This document shows, in pieces, positions 1 through 8,947 of a stretch of DNA of 64,000 nt. Where the stretch lies: contig CAIZDL010000062.1 in the NCBI GenBank assembly GCA_903931735.1, forward strand, positions 1 through 64,000. The letters are read 5' to 3'. The stretch is from an uncultured Rhodospirillales bacterium (GTDB lineage Bacteria > Pseudomonadota > Alphaproteobacteria > Azospirillales > Azospirillaceae). A model generated the notes under the pieces. That model worked only from the letters and a program-made list of their open reading frames with translations, was not told where the DNA came from and searched no databases. Positions within the stretch are counted from its first letter, which is position 1. Every line of letters starts with the position of its first letter. The position numbers and the translations under genes are program-made.

Positions 1-1
1 C

Positions 2-70
2 GGCGTGCCGATTGACGTTGAAGCTGGCGATGAGCCCGAAGGTGACGAGGACGCGGACGGCGAGGAGTAG
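2..70 (+). CDS. C-terminal end of an unidentified upstream gene (partial)
   Basis: An open frame runs from the window edge to a TAG at 68-70 and encodes 22 residues with a very acidic tail (ending DEDADGEE). Acidic tails of this kind occur on several alphaproteobacterial proteins. RecA often precedes alaS in this class, so RecA is a possibility, but nothing in these 22 residues proves it. A palindromic repeat follows directly and separates this end from the converging methyltransferase gene. Confidence 0.35.
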   Translation, partial: GVPIDVEAGDEPEGDEDADGEE

Positions 71-72
71 GC

Positions 73-214
73 GGAAAAGTCCAGGTTTCCAAAGGCCGCC
101 GGCCTTTGGTCGCCGAAGGCAATCCAAATGTTTTGTAGGGGCTTTGCCCCTCCGACCCCACCAAAGGCCGACGGCCTTTGGAAACCATCAAAACCCAGCA
201 ATTTAACGGACGCA
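73..214. repeat. Dispersed palindromic repeat, copy 1
   Basis: The core, 84-186, is bounded by 26-bp imperfect terminal inverted repeats (one mismatch), each containing a 21-bp palindrome of the form CCAAAGGCCGNCGGCCTTTGG. Similarity to a second copy near 32.2 kb extends outward on both sides (AAAAGTC on the left; CCCAGCA..TTAAC.GACGC on the right). It sits between two converging genes, so each palindrome could act as a transcription terminator or RNA-stabilising hairpin. It contains no coding capacity for a transposase. Confidence 0.75.
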
Positions 215-219
215 CCCCG

Positions 220-1524
220 CTAGCCTTTTTTCTCGATCACCAGCACCAGGCAGGCGACCGGCTGACGCTTTTCGGTACGCAAAGTAGCGGTGCTTTGGTG
301 GGTCAGGGTGAGGCCCGCCGCTTTGGCGCAAAGGTCGATGTGGGCCGCGCCATGGCGCACCCGGCGGCTGGCCATGAACTCGAAGCCTTCAAGGTCTGGT
401 GCGGACTCCACGGTGGCCAGCAGGCGGCCGTTGTGGCGGAGGGCGGCGGCGACCGCGCGCATCATGGGTTCAAGGTCGCCGAGATAGTTCAAGACATCGG
501 CGGCCAGAATCAAATCCCAGCGAAGGGGGGCGCGATTCAAGCACACGGTCAGGTCTTCGACCGAAAGCTGGTGGTAAATGCCGCGTAACCGGGCCTGATC
601 CACCATGCGTGGCGCGAGGTCGCAGCCGGCCAAATGGCGGGCGAGCGGCGCAAATTCGGCGCCCGCAAGCCCGGTGCCGCAGCCGAGGTCCAAAATATCG
701 CGGTCGCCCGGGGTGGGGCCGAGGGCGGCTCGGAGCAATTGGGGGCCGCAGTAGCCCAATTTGCCGACCAGATCGGTGTCGAACTTCACGGCGTAGCGAT
801 CGAAGAGGGCGCGGACATAGCCCGGGTCGGGCGCCGCAGTTTCATGGGGGTTGATTGGCGCAAACAGCGCGCCGCTGGCGCCAGCGGCGTCGGTCGGGTC
901 CAGCGCCAAACAATGGCGGAACGCCTGGAGCGCCTTCTCCCGTTCGCCCAACGCCCGCCAAGCGAGCCCAAGCGCCAGATGCAGCGGGGGATGGTCGGGG
1001 CTGTGGCGAAGGGCGGGTTGGGCCAGTTCAAGCGCTTCCAACGGTTGGCCGAGGGTGGTGAGCAGGTGGCACAACCGGGTCGCGCTCTCGGCGTTTTCCG
1101 GGGCCAGCATCACCGCCTCGCGGAGCGCGGCTACGGCGCCCGCCGCATCCTCCAACAGTTGCAGGGCCTCGGCGAGGGCAAGGAGCGCCGGCACGCTGTC
1201 GGGCCGGATCAGCAACCAGTTTCGGCACATGGCCGCCGCCTCTGCCGGCTCCCCCGCCCCGCTCAACGCCTCGGCCAGCGCGGCAAGCCGGTGGGGGCGG
1301 CCCGGGTCGAGCGCGTTGGCCCGGGTGAGGGCGGTGACGGCGCCGGTGAACCGCCCCTGGGCGATCCGCAAGTCTCCCAGCGCGCCATGGGTCTCGGCAT
1401 TATTGGGGAAGCGGGTGGTGGCTAGGAGAAAAGCGCGTTCGGCGCCGGCAAGGTCGCCCTGGGCACGATAGTCATGGCCGGCGGCGAGGGCCGCTTCCGC
1501 TTCGGTGTGGGGGATGTGGATCAT
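220..1524 (-). CDS. TPR-repeat SAM-dependent methyltransferase
   Basis: 434 residues. The N-terminal half (about 1-230) is a run of 34-residue TPR helices (for example the AETHGALGDL and AWRALGEREKALQAF segments). The C-terminal half is a Rossmann methyltransferase with a clear motif I, DILDLGCGTGLAG, followed by an acidic loop and an LAADVLNYLGDL motif. This is the architecture of predicted TPR methyltransferases (COG4976 type); the substrate is unknown, though a protein or glycan partner bound by the TPRs is the usual assumption. ATG at 1524 is the natural start of the TPR array. It is transcribed away from the exported transglycosylase-like gene and ends close to the palindromic repeat. 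Confidence 0.8.
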   Translation of the reverse strand: MIHIPHTEAEAALAAGHDYRAQGDLAGAERAFLLATTRFPNNAETHGALGDLRIAQGRFTGAVTALTRANALDPGRPHRLAALAEALSGAGEPAEAAAMCRNWLLIRPDSVPALLALAEALQLLEDAAGAVAALREAVMLAPENAESATRLCHLLTTLGQPLEALELAQPALRHSPDHPPLHLALGLAWRALGEREKALQAFRHCLALDPTDAAGASGALFAPINPHETAAPDPGYVRALFDRYAVKFDTDLVGKLGYCGPQLLRAALGPTPGDRDILDLGCGTGLAGAEFAPLARHLAGCDLAPRMVDQARLRGIYHQLSVEDLTVCLNRAPLRWDLILAADVLNYLGDLEPMMRAVAAALRHNGRLLATVESAPDLEGFEFMASRRVRHGAAHIDLCAKAAGLTLTHQSTATLRTEKRQPVACLVLVIEKKG

Positions 1525-2022
1525 CTGCGCTGTATGCTCGCATTCGCAATGACGGGCAAGCGCGGTGGGCCGAATCCCCTCGTGAAAACTGCATTTTTAA
1601 TAAAGTATGAACCAAAATTTTTCGCCCCAGATGAACCGAAATCCGCTGCTGCACTGCGCAAACTTGGTAAACGAAGACTTGGATAAACGGGGAATATCTT
1701 TTTTGCACTAAACGCCGATGTTACGGATATCACAAAGGTATTCGGGACGATGACCCGTTACGTCCGATTGGAAAGTTCGTTAACGGCCGTGTGTTCTCGC
1801 AAAAAAGATAAAAATCTTTGCAAAATGTGCTTGACCCCCCTGCGACATTTTGTCATTGGTCGGACAGGCGTTCGCTCATGCAGCGCCGAAATCCTTTGGG
1901 GAGGCGGTGGCGGCAACAGGCCGGATACCGGTGATTCAAGGGCGTGCCTCCCGGCACCCACCCGTCCCAGACGGGGTAACGACAGCCCCTCTCATGAGAG
2001 GCGGAAGACAGGGAGAATGGTG
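1525..2022. other. Intergenic region between divergent genes, structured on the right
   Basis: About 500 bp without a convincing gene. ORFs called here overlap one another in several frames and look like chance. The left part is comparatively AT-rich (around 1590-1720). The right part holds a cluster of hairpins (see 1921-2001). A TTGACC near 1830 has no convincing -10 partner. Confidence 0.6.
1921..2001 (+). promoter_or_regulatory. Hairpin cluster in the leader of the transglycosylase-like gene
   Basis: Four stem-loops follow one another: CCGG-ata-CCGG (1921-1931), GTGCC-tccc-GGCAC (1944-1957), CCCGTC-cca-GACGGG (1961-1975) and the palindrome CCTCTCATGAGAGG (1988-2001). The last ends about 20 nt before the start codon, next to the Shine-Dalgarno sequence. 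This looks like a structured 5' leader. I do not recognise a known riboswitch class. Confidence 0.4.
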
Positions 2023-2685
2023 ATGACGGTTACAGCGAAACGGACAGGACGAGTGGCGGGTTATGTTGCCGCCTTGATTGTTGGACTCGGATTGGGACTA
2101 CCGCTGGACCGCCCCGCCCAAGCTGGTGAAAACGACTGCCACACCAATACGTCGGTGGTCGAGCGCCAGCTTCACATTCCAAATGGTTTGCTGCTCGCCA
2201 TCTCGTTGGTTGAGAGCGGTGTCGATGGCGTCCCGCAGCCTAACGCGCTGTCGCTCGGTATCCGCACGGTTCACACCCACAGCCGGGCTGACGCGATCAA
2301 CCACATTCAGGGCCGGAACGGGGCGCTGCGCAAAGACGCCTTCGTTGGCTGTATGCAGTTGTCGGTTCGGCATCACCGGGTCGCCTTCCATTCGTTGGAG
2401 GCGATGTTGGAGCCCAAATCCAACATCTGGTATGCCGGCCACATGCTGGTTCGGATGCACGGCGAAACCGGGAGCTGGTCGGGGGCGGTGGCCAGGTATC
2501 AGGGCGGTTCACGCACCCAGGCTCACCATTACGTTTGCCGGGTCTGGAATCATCTGGCGGAATTGGATTGGAGCAGCGCCAAAACCTTGGAGCCCCGCCG
2601 TTGCGGCGAGATGGCCCCACCGGAAATTGCGCCCAAGACCCGCAAAGCTTTCGAGCAGGCGCAGGTCGCGGCGAACCCGGAATAA
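2023..2685 (+). CDS. Exported lytic-transglycosylase-like (SLT fold) protein
   Basis: 220 residues from the ATG at 2023, which has GGGAGA at a good distance; the ORF track start at 1750 adds about 90 implausible residues. A signal peptide (AGYVAALIVGLGLGLPL...AQA) precedes a goose-lysozyme-like fold. LLLAISLVESG carries the Glu expected for catalysis, VGCMQLSV matches the usual GLMQ-type motif, and SNIWYAGHMLVRM and AVARYQGG match the N-x-x-x-G and Y-N-x-G regions. The family cleaves peptidoglycan between MurNAc and GlcNAc in the periplasm. Sequence between the Glu and GCMQ motifs is longer than in common SLT domains, so activity is not certain. Confidence 0.75.
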   Translation: MTVTAKRTGRVAGYVAALIVGLGLGLPLDRPAQAGENDCHTNTSVVERQLHIPNGLLLAISLVESGVDGVPQPNALSLGIRTVHTHSRADAINHIQGRNGALRKDAFVGCMQLSVRHHRVAFHSLEAMLEPKSNIWYAGHMLVRMHGETGSWSGAVARYQGGSRTQAHHYVCRVWNHLAELDWSSAKTLEPRRCGEMAPPEIAPKTRKAFEQAQVAANPE

Positions 2686-2715
2686 GGTTGGGCGGAGTTG
2701 TCGAAATAGATATCC

Positions 2716-2746
2716 GGGGCCGCCGTCGCGCGGCCCCGTTGTATTT
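2716..2746 (+). terminator. Rho-independent terminator after the SLT gene
   Basis: A GGGGCCG / CGGCCCC stem with an 8-nt loop is followed by GTTGTATTTT. It lies 30 bp after the transglycosylase stop and before alaS. Confidence 0.65.
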
Positions 2747-2865
2747 TGTGGAAATCGCGTGCCTGTGCGGCTATCGTTGTTTCGGTATCGGGAGTGTCAG
2801 CGAGGGCTGGGGCTGCCGGTGTTTCAGTATTGCTCGGGTGAGCATTGTTCGGAGCCTTGTCGGCC

Positions 2866-5484
2866 ATGAAAGCCTCTCTTATCCGTAACCGGTTTCTCGA
2901 GTTCTTCCAGGCACGCGGGCATACGGTGGTGAGGCCCAGCAATATTATTCCGGCCAGTGACCCGACGTTGCTGTTCACCAACGCCGGCATGAACCAGTTT
3001 AAAGACGCGCTGCTCGGCAGAGAAACCCGGTCTTACAATCGGGCGGCCGATTGCCAGCCTTGTATGCGGGTTGGTGGTAAGCATAACGACCTCGATGCCG
3101 TGGGTAAGGATGGCCGTCATCATACGTGGTTCGAAATGCTCGGGAATTGGTCCTTCGGCGATTATTATAAAGAAGAGGCGATCGTTTTTGCCTGGGACCT
3201 GATTACGAAGGAATACGGCGTCGATACGTCGCGTATCTATGCCTCTGTCTATAAAGACGACGACGAATCCGCGCTGATCTGGAAAAAGGTTGCCGGGTTG
3301 CCCGATAGCCGCATTGTTCGTTTGGGCAATGTCGAGGCCGGCGATGAGGAGAATTTTTGGTCGATGGGGCCAACCGGCCCGTGCGGGCCATGTACCGAGC
3401 TTTACATCGACCAGGGGCCATCGTTCGGCGAGGATGTGGTTGGCGGTCCGACCGATCGTTACCTGGAATTCTGGAACTTGGTTTTCATGGAATATGATCG
3501 GGGCGAAGATGGCTCGATCAAGAAGCTGCCTATGCAGTCGGTGGATACCGGGATGGGGCTGGAGCGCATTGCGGCGATTCTCCAGGGCAAGACCAACGTG
3601 TTTCACACCGATCTTTTTATGCCGATTATCCAGGCGATTTGCGAAAAGACCGGGCGCGAGTTTGCCGGCGACGATGCGCCGCCGATGTGCGTGGTCGCTG
3701 ACCATATCCGCGGCCTGACCTTTGTTTTGAACGACGGCGGCGAGTTTGATCGGGTGGGGCGCGGCTATGTGCTGCGGCGGATTTTGCGCCGCGCCGTGCT
3801 GCATGGCGACCAAATCGGCATGAAGGAGCCCTGGCTCTACACGCTGGTGCCGATCGTGGTTGAGACGACCGGGGCTTATCCGATCGACCCCGCGCGTATG
3901 GCGACCATTCAGGCCACGATTCGCGATGAGGAAGCAAAGTTCTTCCGCACCCTCGACCGGGGACTGGTTTACTTCAACCGGGTGGTCGGCGATTTGCGGG
4001 GGCGGTCCGAATCGGTGATCTCGGGGCCGGCGGCGTTCCAGCTTTACGACACCTATGGCTTCCCGGTCGATCTGACCCGCATTTTGGCGGAAAAGCAGAG
4101 CGTTGACGTCGACCTGGCCGGCTTTGAGACCGAGCTGGAACAGCAGCGTGCCCGGTCCCGCGCGTCCGAGGCGTTTTACGATGCCGGCGGGTGGGTTGCG
4201 GTGGCCGAGGGGGTCGATGGCGGGTTTGCCGGCTATGACCTGGAAAGCCTCGATGTTCGAGTGCTGCGCTATCGCGGCCGGGCCGATGGCGGGGTTGATC
4301 TCATTCTCGATCGCACGCCGTTTTACGTCGAAGGCGGCGGCGAGCAGGCCGATTGGGGCGTTCTGTCGGCGCTATCGGTGGAAATCGCGGTGGATGATGT
4401 GCGCCGAATCGATGTCGGCGTTGTCCATGGCGGCCGGTTGGTTCGGGGCACGCTGGCCGATCTTGCCGGGGAGCCGCTGCTCACCGCTACTGTGGATTTG
4501 GGGCGGCGCCGGGCCAAGGCGGCCCACCACACCGCAACCCACTTGCTCCACGCGGCGCTGCATCAAATTGTCGATCCTGGTGCCCGGCAGAAGGGGTCGT
4601 TGGTCGCCCCCGATCGCTTGCGCTTCGATTTTGCGGTTACCCGCGCGCTGACCCCCGACGAGATAAGGGCGCTGGAGGAGCGGGTCAACGGCTGGATTCT
4701 GGAAGACCACGCGCTGGTTAAGCAGGTCGATGTTCCTTATGCCGATGCGGTGGCGCGGGGTGCCATGGCGCTGTTTGGCGAAAACTATGGCGAGACGGTG
4801 CGGGTGATCGAGGTTCCCGGGCTCAGCCTTGAGCTGTGCGGTGGCAACCACGTGCGGCGGACCTCGGAAATTGGCTCGATGGTGATTCTGGCCGAGGAAA
4901 GCGTCGGCGCCGGGGTGCGGCGAATCGAGGCGGTGACGCATTTGGCGGCGGTGCGCCGGGGTCGCGAGGTGCGGGATTTGCTGGCGGCTTCGGCTGGCGT
5001 CCTCAACATTACGCCCGAGCAACTGCCTGGCCGGGTGGTTCAGCTTACCGACGAGATTAAGAAGCTCGCCCGGGAGAAAGAGCAGCTTTCCCGCGATGCG
5101 TTGACCGGCAAGGGCGGCGACGCCCTTCTCGATGGTGCGGAGACGATTTCGGGCGTGCTGGTTCAGGTCAAGGTGCTGCCCGGCACCGATGTCAATTTGT
5201 TGAAGCAAGCGCTCGATACCTTGCGCGCCCAAAACCCCGACAGTGTGTTTGTGCTGGTGACCGAAGCCGAGGGGCGCGGCAGTATCCTGATCGGGTGCGG
5301 CGCGCTGGCGGTCAAGCGCGGGCTGAAGGCGGGCGATTTGGCGAAAACCATCGCGGGGCAGGTTGGGTCCGGCGGCGGCGGTCGGCCTGATTTTGCGCAA
5401 ACCGGCTTTAAGGGGGTTGAGGCAGGCGTGGTGGTCGAGATTGCGCGGACGGCGGTAATCGCAGCGGTCAAGGCCTTGGGCTAG
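2866..5484 (+). CDS. alaS: Alanyl-tRNA synthetase
   Basis: 872 residues, the family's usual length. It charges tRNA-Ala with alanine in the cytoplasm. The N-terminal class II catalytic core is typical (FTNAGMNQFKDALLG). The editing domain shows the zinc-binding HxxxH of HTATHLLHAAL and the C-x3-H of CGGNH (Asn replaces the usual Thr). A DHHA1-type domain ends the protein (GRGSILIGCG, GGGGRPDFAQ). The start was moved from the TTG at 2845 to ATG 2866, because AlaRS proteins begin with this MKASLIRNRFL-type sequence. A terminator hairpin follows the stop. Confidence 0.97.
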   Translation: MKASLIRNRFLEFFQARGHTVVRPSNIIPASDPTLLFTNAGMNQFKDALLGRETRSYNRAADCQPCMRVGGKHNDLDAVGKDGRHHTWFEMLGNWSFGDYYKEEAIVFAWDLITKEYGVDTSRIYASVYKDDDESALIWKKVAGLPDSRIVRLGNVEAGDEENFWSMGPTGPCGPCTELYIDQGPSFGEDVVGGPTDRYLEFWNLVFMEYDRGEDGSIKKLPMQSVDTGMGLERIAAILQGKTNVFHTDLFMPIIQAICEKTGREFAGDDAPPMCVVADHIRGLTFVLNDGGEFDRVGRGYVLRRILRRAVLHGDQIGMKEPWLYTLVPIVVETTGAYPIDPARMATIQATIRDEEAKFFRTLDRGLVYFNRVVGDLRGRSESVISGPAAFQLYDTYGFPVDLTRILAEKQSVDVDLAGFETELEQQRARSRASEAFYDAGGWVAVAEGVDGGFAGYDLESLDVRVLRYRGRADGGVDLILDRTPFYVEGGGEQADWGVLSALSVEIAVDDVRRIDVGVVHGGRLVRGTLADLAGEPLLTATVDLGRRRAKAAHHTATHLLHAALHQIVDPGARQKGSLVAPDRLRFDFAVTRALTPDEIRALEERVNGWILEDHALVKQVDVPYADAVARGAMALFGENYGETVRVIEVPGLSLELCGGNHVRRTSEIGSMVILAEESVGAGVRRIEAVTHLAAVRRGREVRDLLAASAGVLNITPEQLPGRVVQLTDEIKKLAREKEQLSRDALTGKGGDALLDGAETISGVLVQVKVLPGTDVNLLKQALDTLRAQNPDSVFVLVTEAEGRGSILIGCGALAVKRGLKAGDLAKTIAGQVGSGGGGRPDFAQTGFKGVEAGVVVEIARTAVIAAVKALG

Positions 5485-5532
5485 AGCGGATCGCGAAGAG
5501 GTGGCTTCACCTCGCAGCGTGAATTCGCTCTA
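5482..5532 (+). terminator. Nested hairpin after alaS
   Basis: An outer TAGAGCG / CGCTCTA stem encloses an inner GAGGTG-gctt-CACCTC stem-loop. It starts at the alaS stop codon. No long T-run follows, so efficiency is uncertain. The same TAGAG...CTCTA frame recurs after rpsD and proC. Confidence 0.55.
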
Positions 5533-5616
5533 GAGCAACACGTTGACCGCGTGTGCTCATAAATTTGGTGTTTGGCTGCGTTCTTAATCGCGCGTTACAA
5601 CCGGGAGTAGTGACCA

Positions 5617-6234
5617 GTGGTCGATTTGGGGTTTCTTGAGGGGCGGCATCGGTTGGTCGCCATCGATGCCGAAACGACCGGATACCGGGTGATGACTGCC
5701 GATGAGGTTCGTAAAGCCCCAAAGGGGTTGCGGATTCCGGGTGTGGTGATTGAGATCGGCTGCGTTGAACTGCTGCGTGAAAACGGCGTTTGGCGCAAGG
5801 GTGAGACGTGGCAGAGCCGGGTCAACCCCGAAGCCCCGATTAGCTTGGGCTCGATCGGTGTTCACGGGATCAAGCCGGGCGATTTAAAGCAGGCGCCACG
5901 ATTTGATCAGATCGTCGAGGCCTTTCAGGCCTTCATCAAAGATGATTATCTGGTCGCCCACGCCTATCGGAACGAAAAGCAGTTCTTTGATTACGAAATG
6001 GCGCGGATTAAGCGAATCGGTTGGGATGAAGAGGCATTCCCCGAGGACCGTTTCATCTGTACTCAGGAGATTTATGCCGATTTGTTTCCGGGGGCGCCGA
6101 AATCGCTTGATGCCATGACCGATCGCCTGTGGGTTGATCGGTCGGAGCGGTTCAAGTTTCATGGCGCGCTGCTCGATGCGGACCTTACCGCCGATGCCTT
6201 TATCGAGCTTGAGCGCCAACTCGCTGCCGGGTGA
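5617..6234 (+). CDS. DnaQ-like DEDDh 3'-5' exonuclease, Exo II residue altered
   Basis: 205 residues from a GTG preceded by GGGAG. Exo I is intact (AIDAETTG, D17/E19). Exo III is intact and very like E. coli DnaQ (FHGALLDADL, H182/D187). At Exo II the usual HNAxFD is HAYRNE, so the metal-binding Asp is Glu at position 120. The family removes nucleotides from 3' ends, as the proofreading subunit of Pol III or as free nucleases. This looks like a DnaQ paralogue rather than the replicative epsilon, since it is short and not beside coaE or secB. Its stop codon directly abuts the stop of convergent lipB with no intervening base. Confidence 0.8.
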   Translation: MVDLGFLEGRHRLVAIDAETTGYRVMTADEVRKAPKGLRIPGVVIEIGCVELLRENGVWRKGETWQSRVNPEAPISLGSIGVHGIKPGDLKQAPRFDQIVEAFQAFIKDDYLVAHAYRNEKQFFDYEMARIKRIGWDEEAFPEDRFICTQEIYADLFPGAPKSLDAMTDRLWVDRSERFKFHGALLDADLTADAFIELERQLAAG

Positions 6235-6891
6235 TTAGGCGAGGGGCGGAAACACCTCGTCCCACGCGGCACGAAGGGCGGCGTCGACCTCTTCCATCGT
6301 CACCAAATGGCCGAGGGCGTGGATCGAGGTGACTCCGTGTTCGCGGATGCCGCAGGGGACGATGCCGCGGAAATGGCTGAGGTTGGGCTCGACATTCAGC
6401 GCGACGCCGTGAAAGCTCACCCAGCGCCGGACCCGCACACCGAGGGCGGCGATTTTTTCTTCCTGGCCGGGCGCGCCGCCATAGGGCTTTTTATCGACCC
6501 AAATGCCGACGCGGTTGGGTCGGCGCTCTCCTTTGATCCCGAACTGCGCCAGGGTGTTGATCAGCCAGCGTTCCAGATCGCAAACAAAGGCCCGGATATC
6601 GGGTTTGCGCCTTTGCAGGTCGATCATAACATAGCCGACTCGTTGTCCCGGCCCGTGGTAAGTATATTGGCCGCCGCGTCCGGCTTGATACACCGGAAAG
6701 CGGCCCCGGTCGAGTAGATCCCCCGGCTGGGCGCTGGTCCCGGCGGTATAGAGCGAGGGGTGCTCCAACAGCCAAACCAATTCGGGCGCGGTCCCCGCGC
6801 GAATCGCGGCAACCCGAGTTTCCATCTCGGCCAAAGCTTCAGGATAAGACACCGGTTGCTCGCTGATTTTCCATTCAAGGGCCGAGGTCAT
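6235..6891 (-). CDS. lipB: Octanoyl-[acyl-carrier-protein]:protein octanoyltransferase
   Basis: 218 residues from the ATG at 6891, with GGAAG upstream; the track start 50 codons earlier is not supported by the family. It transfers octanoate from ACP to lipoyl domains of 2-oxoacid dehydrogenases and the glycine cleavage H protein, the first step of lipoate synthesis. [13 protein letters not shown] is the substrate-pocket motif. The catalytic Lys (EEKIAALG) and Cys ([12 protein letters not shown]) are present. Confidence 0.95.
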   Translation of the reverse strand: MTSALEWKISEQPVSYPEALAEMETRVAAIRAGTAPELVWLLEHPSLYTAGTSAQPGDLLDRGRFPVYQAGRGGQYTYHGPGQRVGYVMIDLQRRKPDIRAFVCDLERWLINTLAQFGIKGERRPNRVGIWVDKKPYGGAPGQEEKIAALGVRVRRWVSFHGVALNVEPNLSHFRGIVPCGIREHGVTSIHALGHLVTMEEVDAALRAAWDEVFPPLA

Positions 6892-7285
6892 GGCGAGGCT
6901 TCCAAGCTGTTGGGAGGAGTGGGTGATATCGGTGCGCCGAGCCGGGAAATCCAGTCTTGCCCTTTTGCACCGCAGCGCGATGGAGGCGGATGTAACCTTA
7001 TCGCGATGGCCAATGCCAAGGTTGATGTGGCATTGCGGCAAAATCTCGTGGTAGTGTCCTGGCCCTGTGCTTCCCTTGTTCGCGGTCAGCGGTTGGGGCG
7101 GCGGCGCTGGTCTTGTCTCGGGCTTTTCAGGTTGGGGTTTCGGCCGGCAGAATTTTTTCGGTGGGGTAGTGGGAACAAAAGACCGAGCCGAATGTTTATT
7201 GGTTGGCGGGTCAGGAGGCGGCGGTGGTGCTGGTCTCTCGGATGCCCGTTTCGCTCCGTCCCCGTTAGGGAACAGTAGGCATTCG
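6892..7285. other. Intergenic region between divergent lipB and the sugar transferase
   Basis: About 390 bp. It holds an 8-bp inverted repeat CAATGCCA/TGGCATTG (7012-7036) and a G-rich, repetitive stretch (7080-7240) whose translation is low-complexity. No gene is supported here. Confidence 0.5.
7012..7036. promoter_or_regulatory. Inverted repeat, possible operator
   Basis: CAATGCCA and TGGCATTG are perfect inverted arms separated by 9 bp, in the divergent region. The spacing fits either a dimeric repressor site or an RNA hairpin. No known regulator motif is recognised. Confidence 0.35.
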
Positions 7286-8776
7286 ATGACCCTTCAACAA
7301 TCCGAACGACCAATTCCGGCATTCGTGGGCTCGTCGTCGCGCGGCCCCGTCAAGGAAGATCCGGCCGCCGTTCCGGCCATCGGCAATTCGGGTGCGCTGC
7401 TGCTGGGCGATCTGGTGGCGCTGGCGCTGGCGTTTTTGTGCGCGGGCGTGCTGTCGTTGCTGGTCGAGGAGGAAATCTTTAATAAGGTTTCTGATTATAC
7501 CGTCAATGCCGAGGCGCGCGCGCGGCTGTTTCAGTTTTTGTTGTTGTCGGGCTTTGTTTTGATTTGGCACAACGAGCGCGGCCACTACGATACCCGGTTG
7601 CCGTTCTGGACCGAAACCAAACAGGTCTTGATCGCGCTGTCCCTTGCGGCGGTGCTTGATGGCTTTCTCCAATACATTATGAAGGTTCAGGTTTCCCGCG
7701 CCTGTTTGCTGGAAAGCTGGGTGTTTTCCTTTGCGCTCGTGATGATCAGCCGCGAGTTGGTCAAGCGCGGGTTGCGGACCCGGGGCACTTGGGATCTGGC
7801 AACGGTGATCGTGGGCAGCAGGGCCGATGCCGCCGCTGCGGCCCGTATGGTCAAGGCCGAGCGCAACCTCGGCTACCGGGTGGTGGCGACGGTGGACCCC
7901 TCCGATATCGCGGTTAGCGACGGGGTGGATTGTGCCGAGGCGCTCTATCGCCGCTTTGACGCCGACTTTGTGCTGGTGGTGCCCGATGCCCACGACTCGG
8001 TGCATTGCAACGCCCTCACCGCAATTTTGACCCGCCAGACCATGCCGTTCGCCTTGGTGCCCGCCACCGCCGGCATTCCGGTGTTTGGGTTGACGCCGGT
8101 TTATGTGCTGAGCCACGACATGGTTATGTTGATGGGGCGCAGCAACCTCGCGCATCCGGTGGCTCAGGCCTTTAAGCGGGGGGCCGACCTTGCCGGCGCC
8201 GCCGTGATTGTGCTCGCGCTGTTGTTGGCGTCGCCCCTGTTGGCGTGGATCATTTACTCAATTCGCGCCGATGGCGGCCCCGCGCTCTACCGGCAGGTGC
8301 GGGTTGGCCTTGATGGGCGCCGCTTTCATTGCTTCAAATTCCGCTCGATGATCGTTAATTCCGATCAGGTCTTGAAGGATTTCTTGGCGCGCAACCCCGA
8401 CGCTGCCGCCGAATGGCAGCGCGATGTCAAGTTGCGCCACGACCCGCGGATCACCAAGGTTGGCAATTTCCTGCGTAAGACCAGCCTTGATGAGTTGCCC
8501 CAACTGCTCAATGTCATTCGCGGCGACATGAGTTTGGTCGGGCCACGGCCGATCGTGCCGGCCGAAATTGAACGCTACGGCGCCGATATCGCCTATTATT
8601 ATCAAGTGCGGCCGGGTGTCACCGGGTTGTGGCAGGTCAGCGGCCGAAACGATGTCGATTACCCGACCCGGGTTCGGCTTGATTGCTGGTACGTCAAGAA
8701 CTGGACCTTTTGGCACGATGTCGCGATCTTGTTCAAAACCATTCCCGCTTTGGTCACCGGGCGCGGCGCCTGTTGA
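7286..8776 (+). CDS. Undecaprenyl-phosphate sugar phosphotransferase (WbaP/CpsE type)
   Basis: 496 residues from ATG 7286; the longer N-terminus in the track is low-complexity and lacks family support. Four or so N-terminal membrane segments (from about residue 35) precede a CoA-binding-like central region with a nucleotide-type fold, one more membrane helix ([20 protein letters not shown]), and the C-terminal bacterial sugar transferase domain. That domain has [22 protein letters not shown] and MSLVGPRP. The family places the first sugar-phosphate on undecaprenyl phosphate at the inner membrane to start exopolysaccharide or O-antigen units. No other polysaccharide genes are adjacent, so the final product cannot be inferred. 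Confidence 0.85.
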   Translation: MTLQQSERPIPAFVGSSSRGPVKEDPAAVPAIGNSGALLLGDLVALALAFLCAGVLSLLVEEEIFNKVSDYTVNAEARARLFQFLLLSGFVLIWHNERGHYDTRLPFWTETKQVLIALSLAAVLDGFLQYIMKVQVSRACLLESWVFSFALVMISRELVKRGLRTRGTWDLATVIVGSRADAAAAARMVKAERNLGYRVVATVDPSDIAVSDGVDCAEALYRRFDADFVLVVPDAHDSVHCNALTAILTRQTMPFALVPATAGIPVFGLTPVYVLSHDMVMLMGRSNLAHPVAQAFKRGADLAGAAVIVLALLLASPLLAWIIYSIRADGGPALYRQVRVGLDGRRFHCFKFRSMIVNSDQVLKDFLARNPDAAAEWQRDVKLRHDPRITKVGNFLRKTSLDELPQLLNVIRGDMSLVGPRPIVPAEIERYGADIAYYYQVRPGVTGLWQVSGRNDVDYPTRVRLDCWYVKNWTFWHDVAILFKTIPALVTGRGAC

Positions 8777-8806
8777 TGCCCCGCCCGGCGCCGGTGCGGT
8801 TGGTGT

Positions 8807-8834
8807 TTGACATCTGGGCCGGTATCCCTATAGT
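8807..8834 (+). promoter_or_regulatory. Sigma-70 promoter for rpsD
   Basis: TTGACA (8807-8812), a 16-bp spacer, and TATAGT (8829-8834). The predicted transcription start near 8841 gives a leader of about 105 nt before rpsD. This is the best housekeeping promoter match I found in the window. Confidence 0.7.
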
Positions 8835-8947
8835 GCGTGGCTTCCTTCCGAAAACGCGGGCGTGCCTCACCATAACGCCCCGCCCCTTGCCGTACCCGGC
8901 GATCGGGACTATCGGGACACCACAACGAACCGGAAAACGGATCAGAG

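Noticed and set aside
12-588. ORFs 12-206 and 178-588 on the plus strand
   Set aside because: They run through the palindromic repeat and antisense to the TPR methyltransferase; the peptides are low-complexity and match no family.
1750-2016. N-terminal extension of the transglycosylase-like ORF
   Set aside because: The extension has no ribosome binding site, crosses the hairpin cluster and would bury the signal peptide about 90 residues inside the protein.
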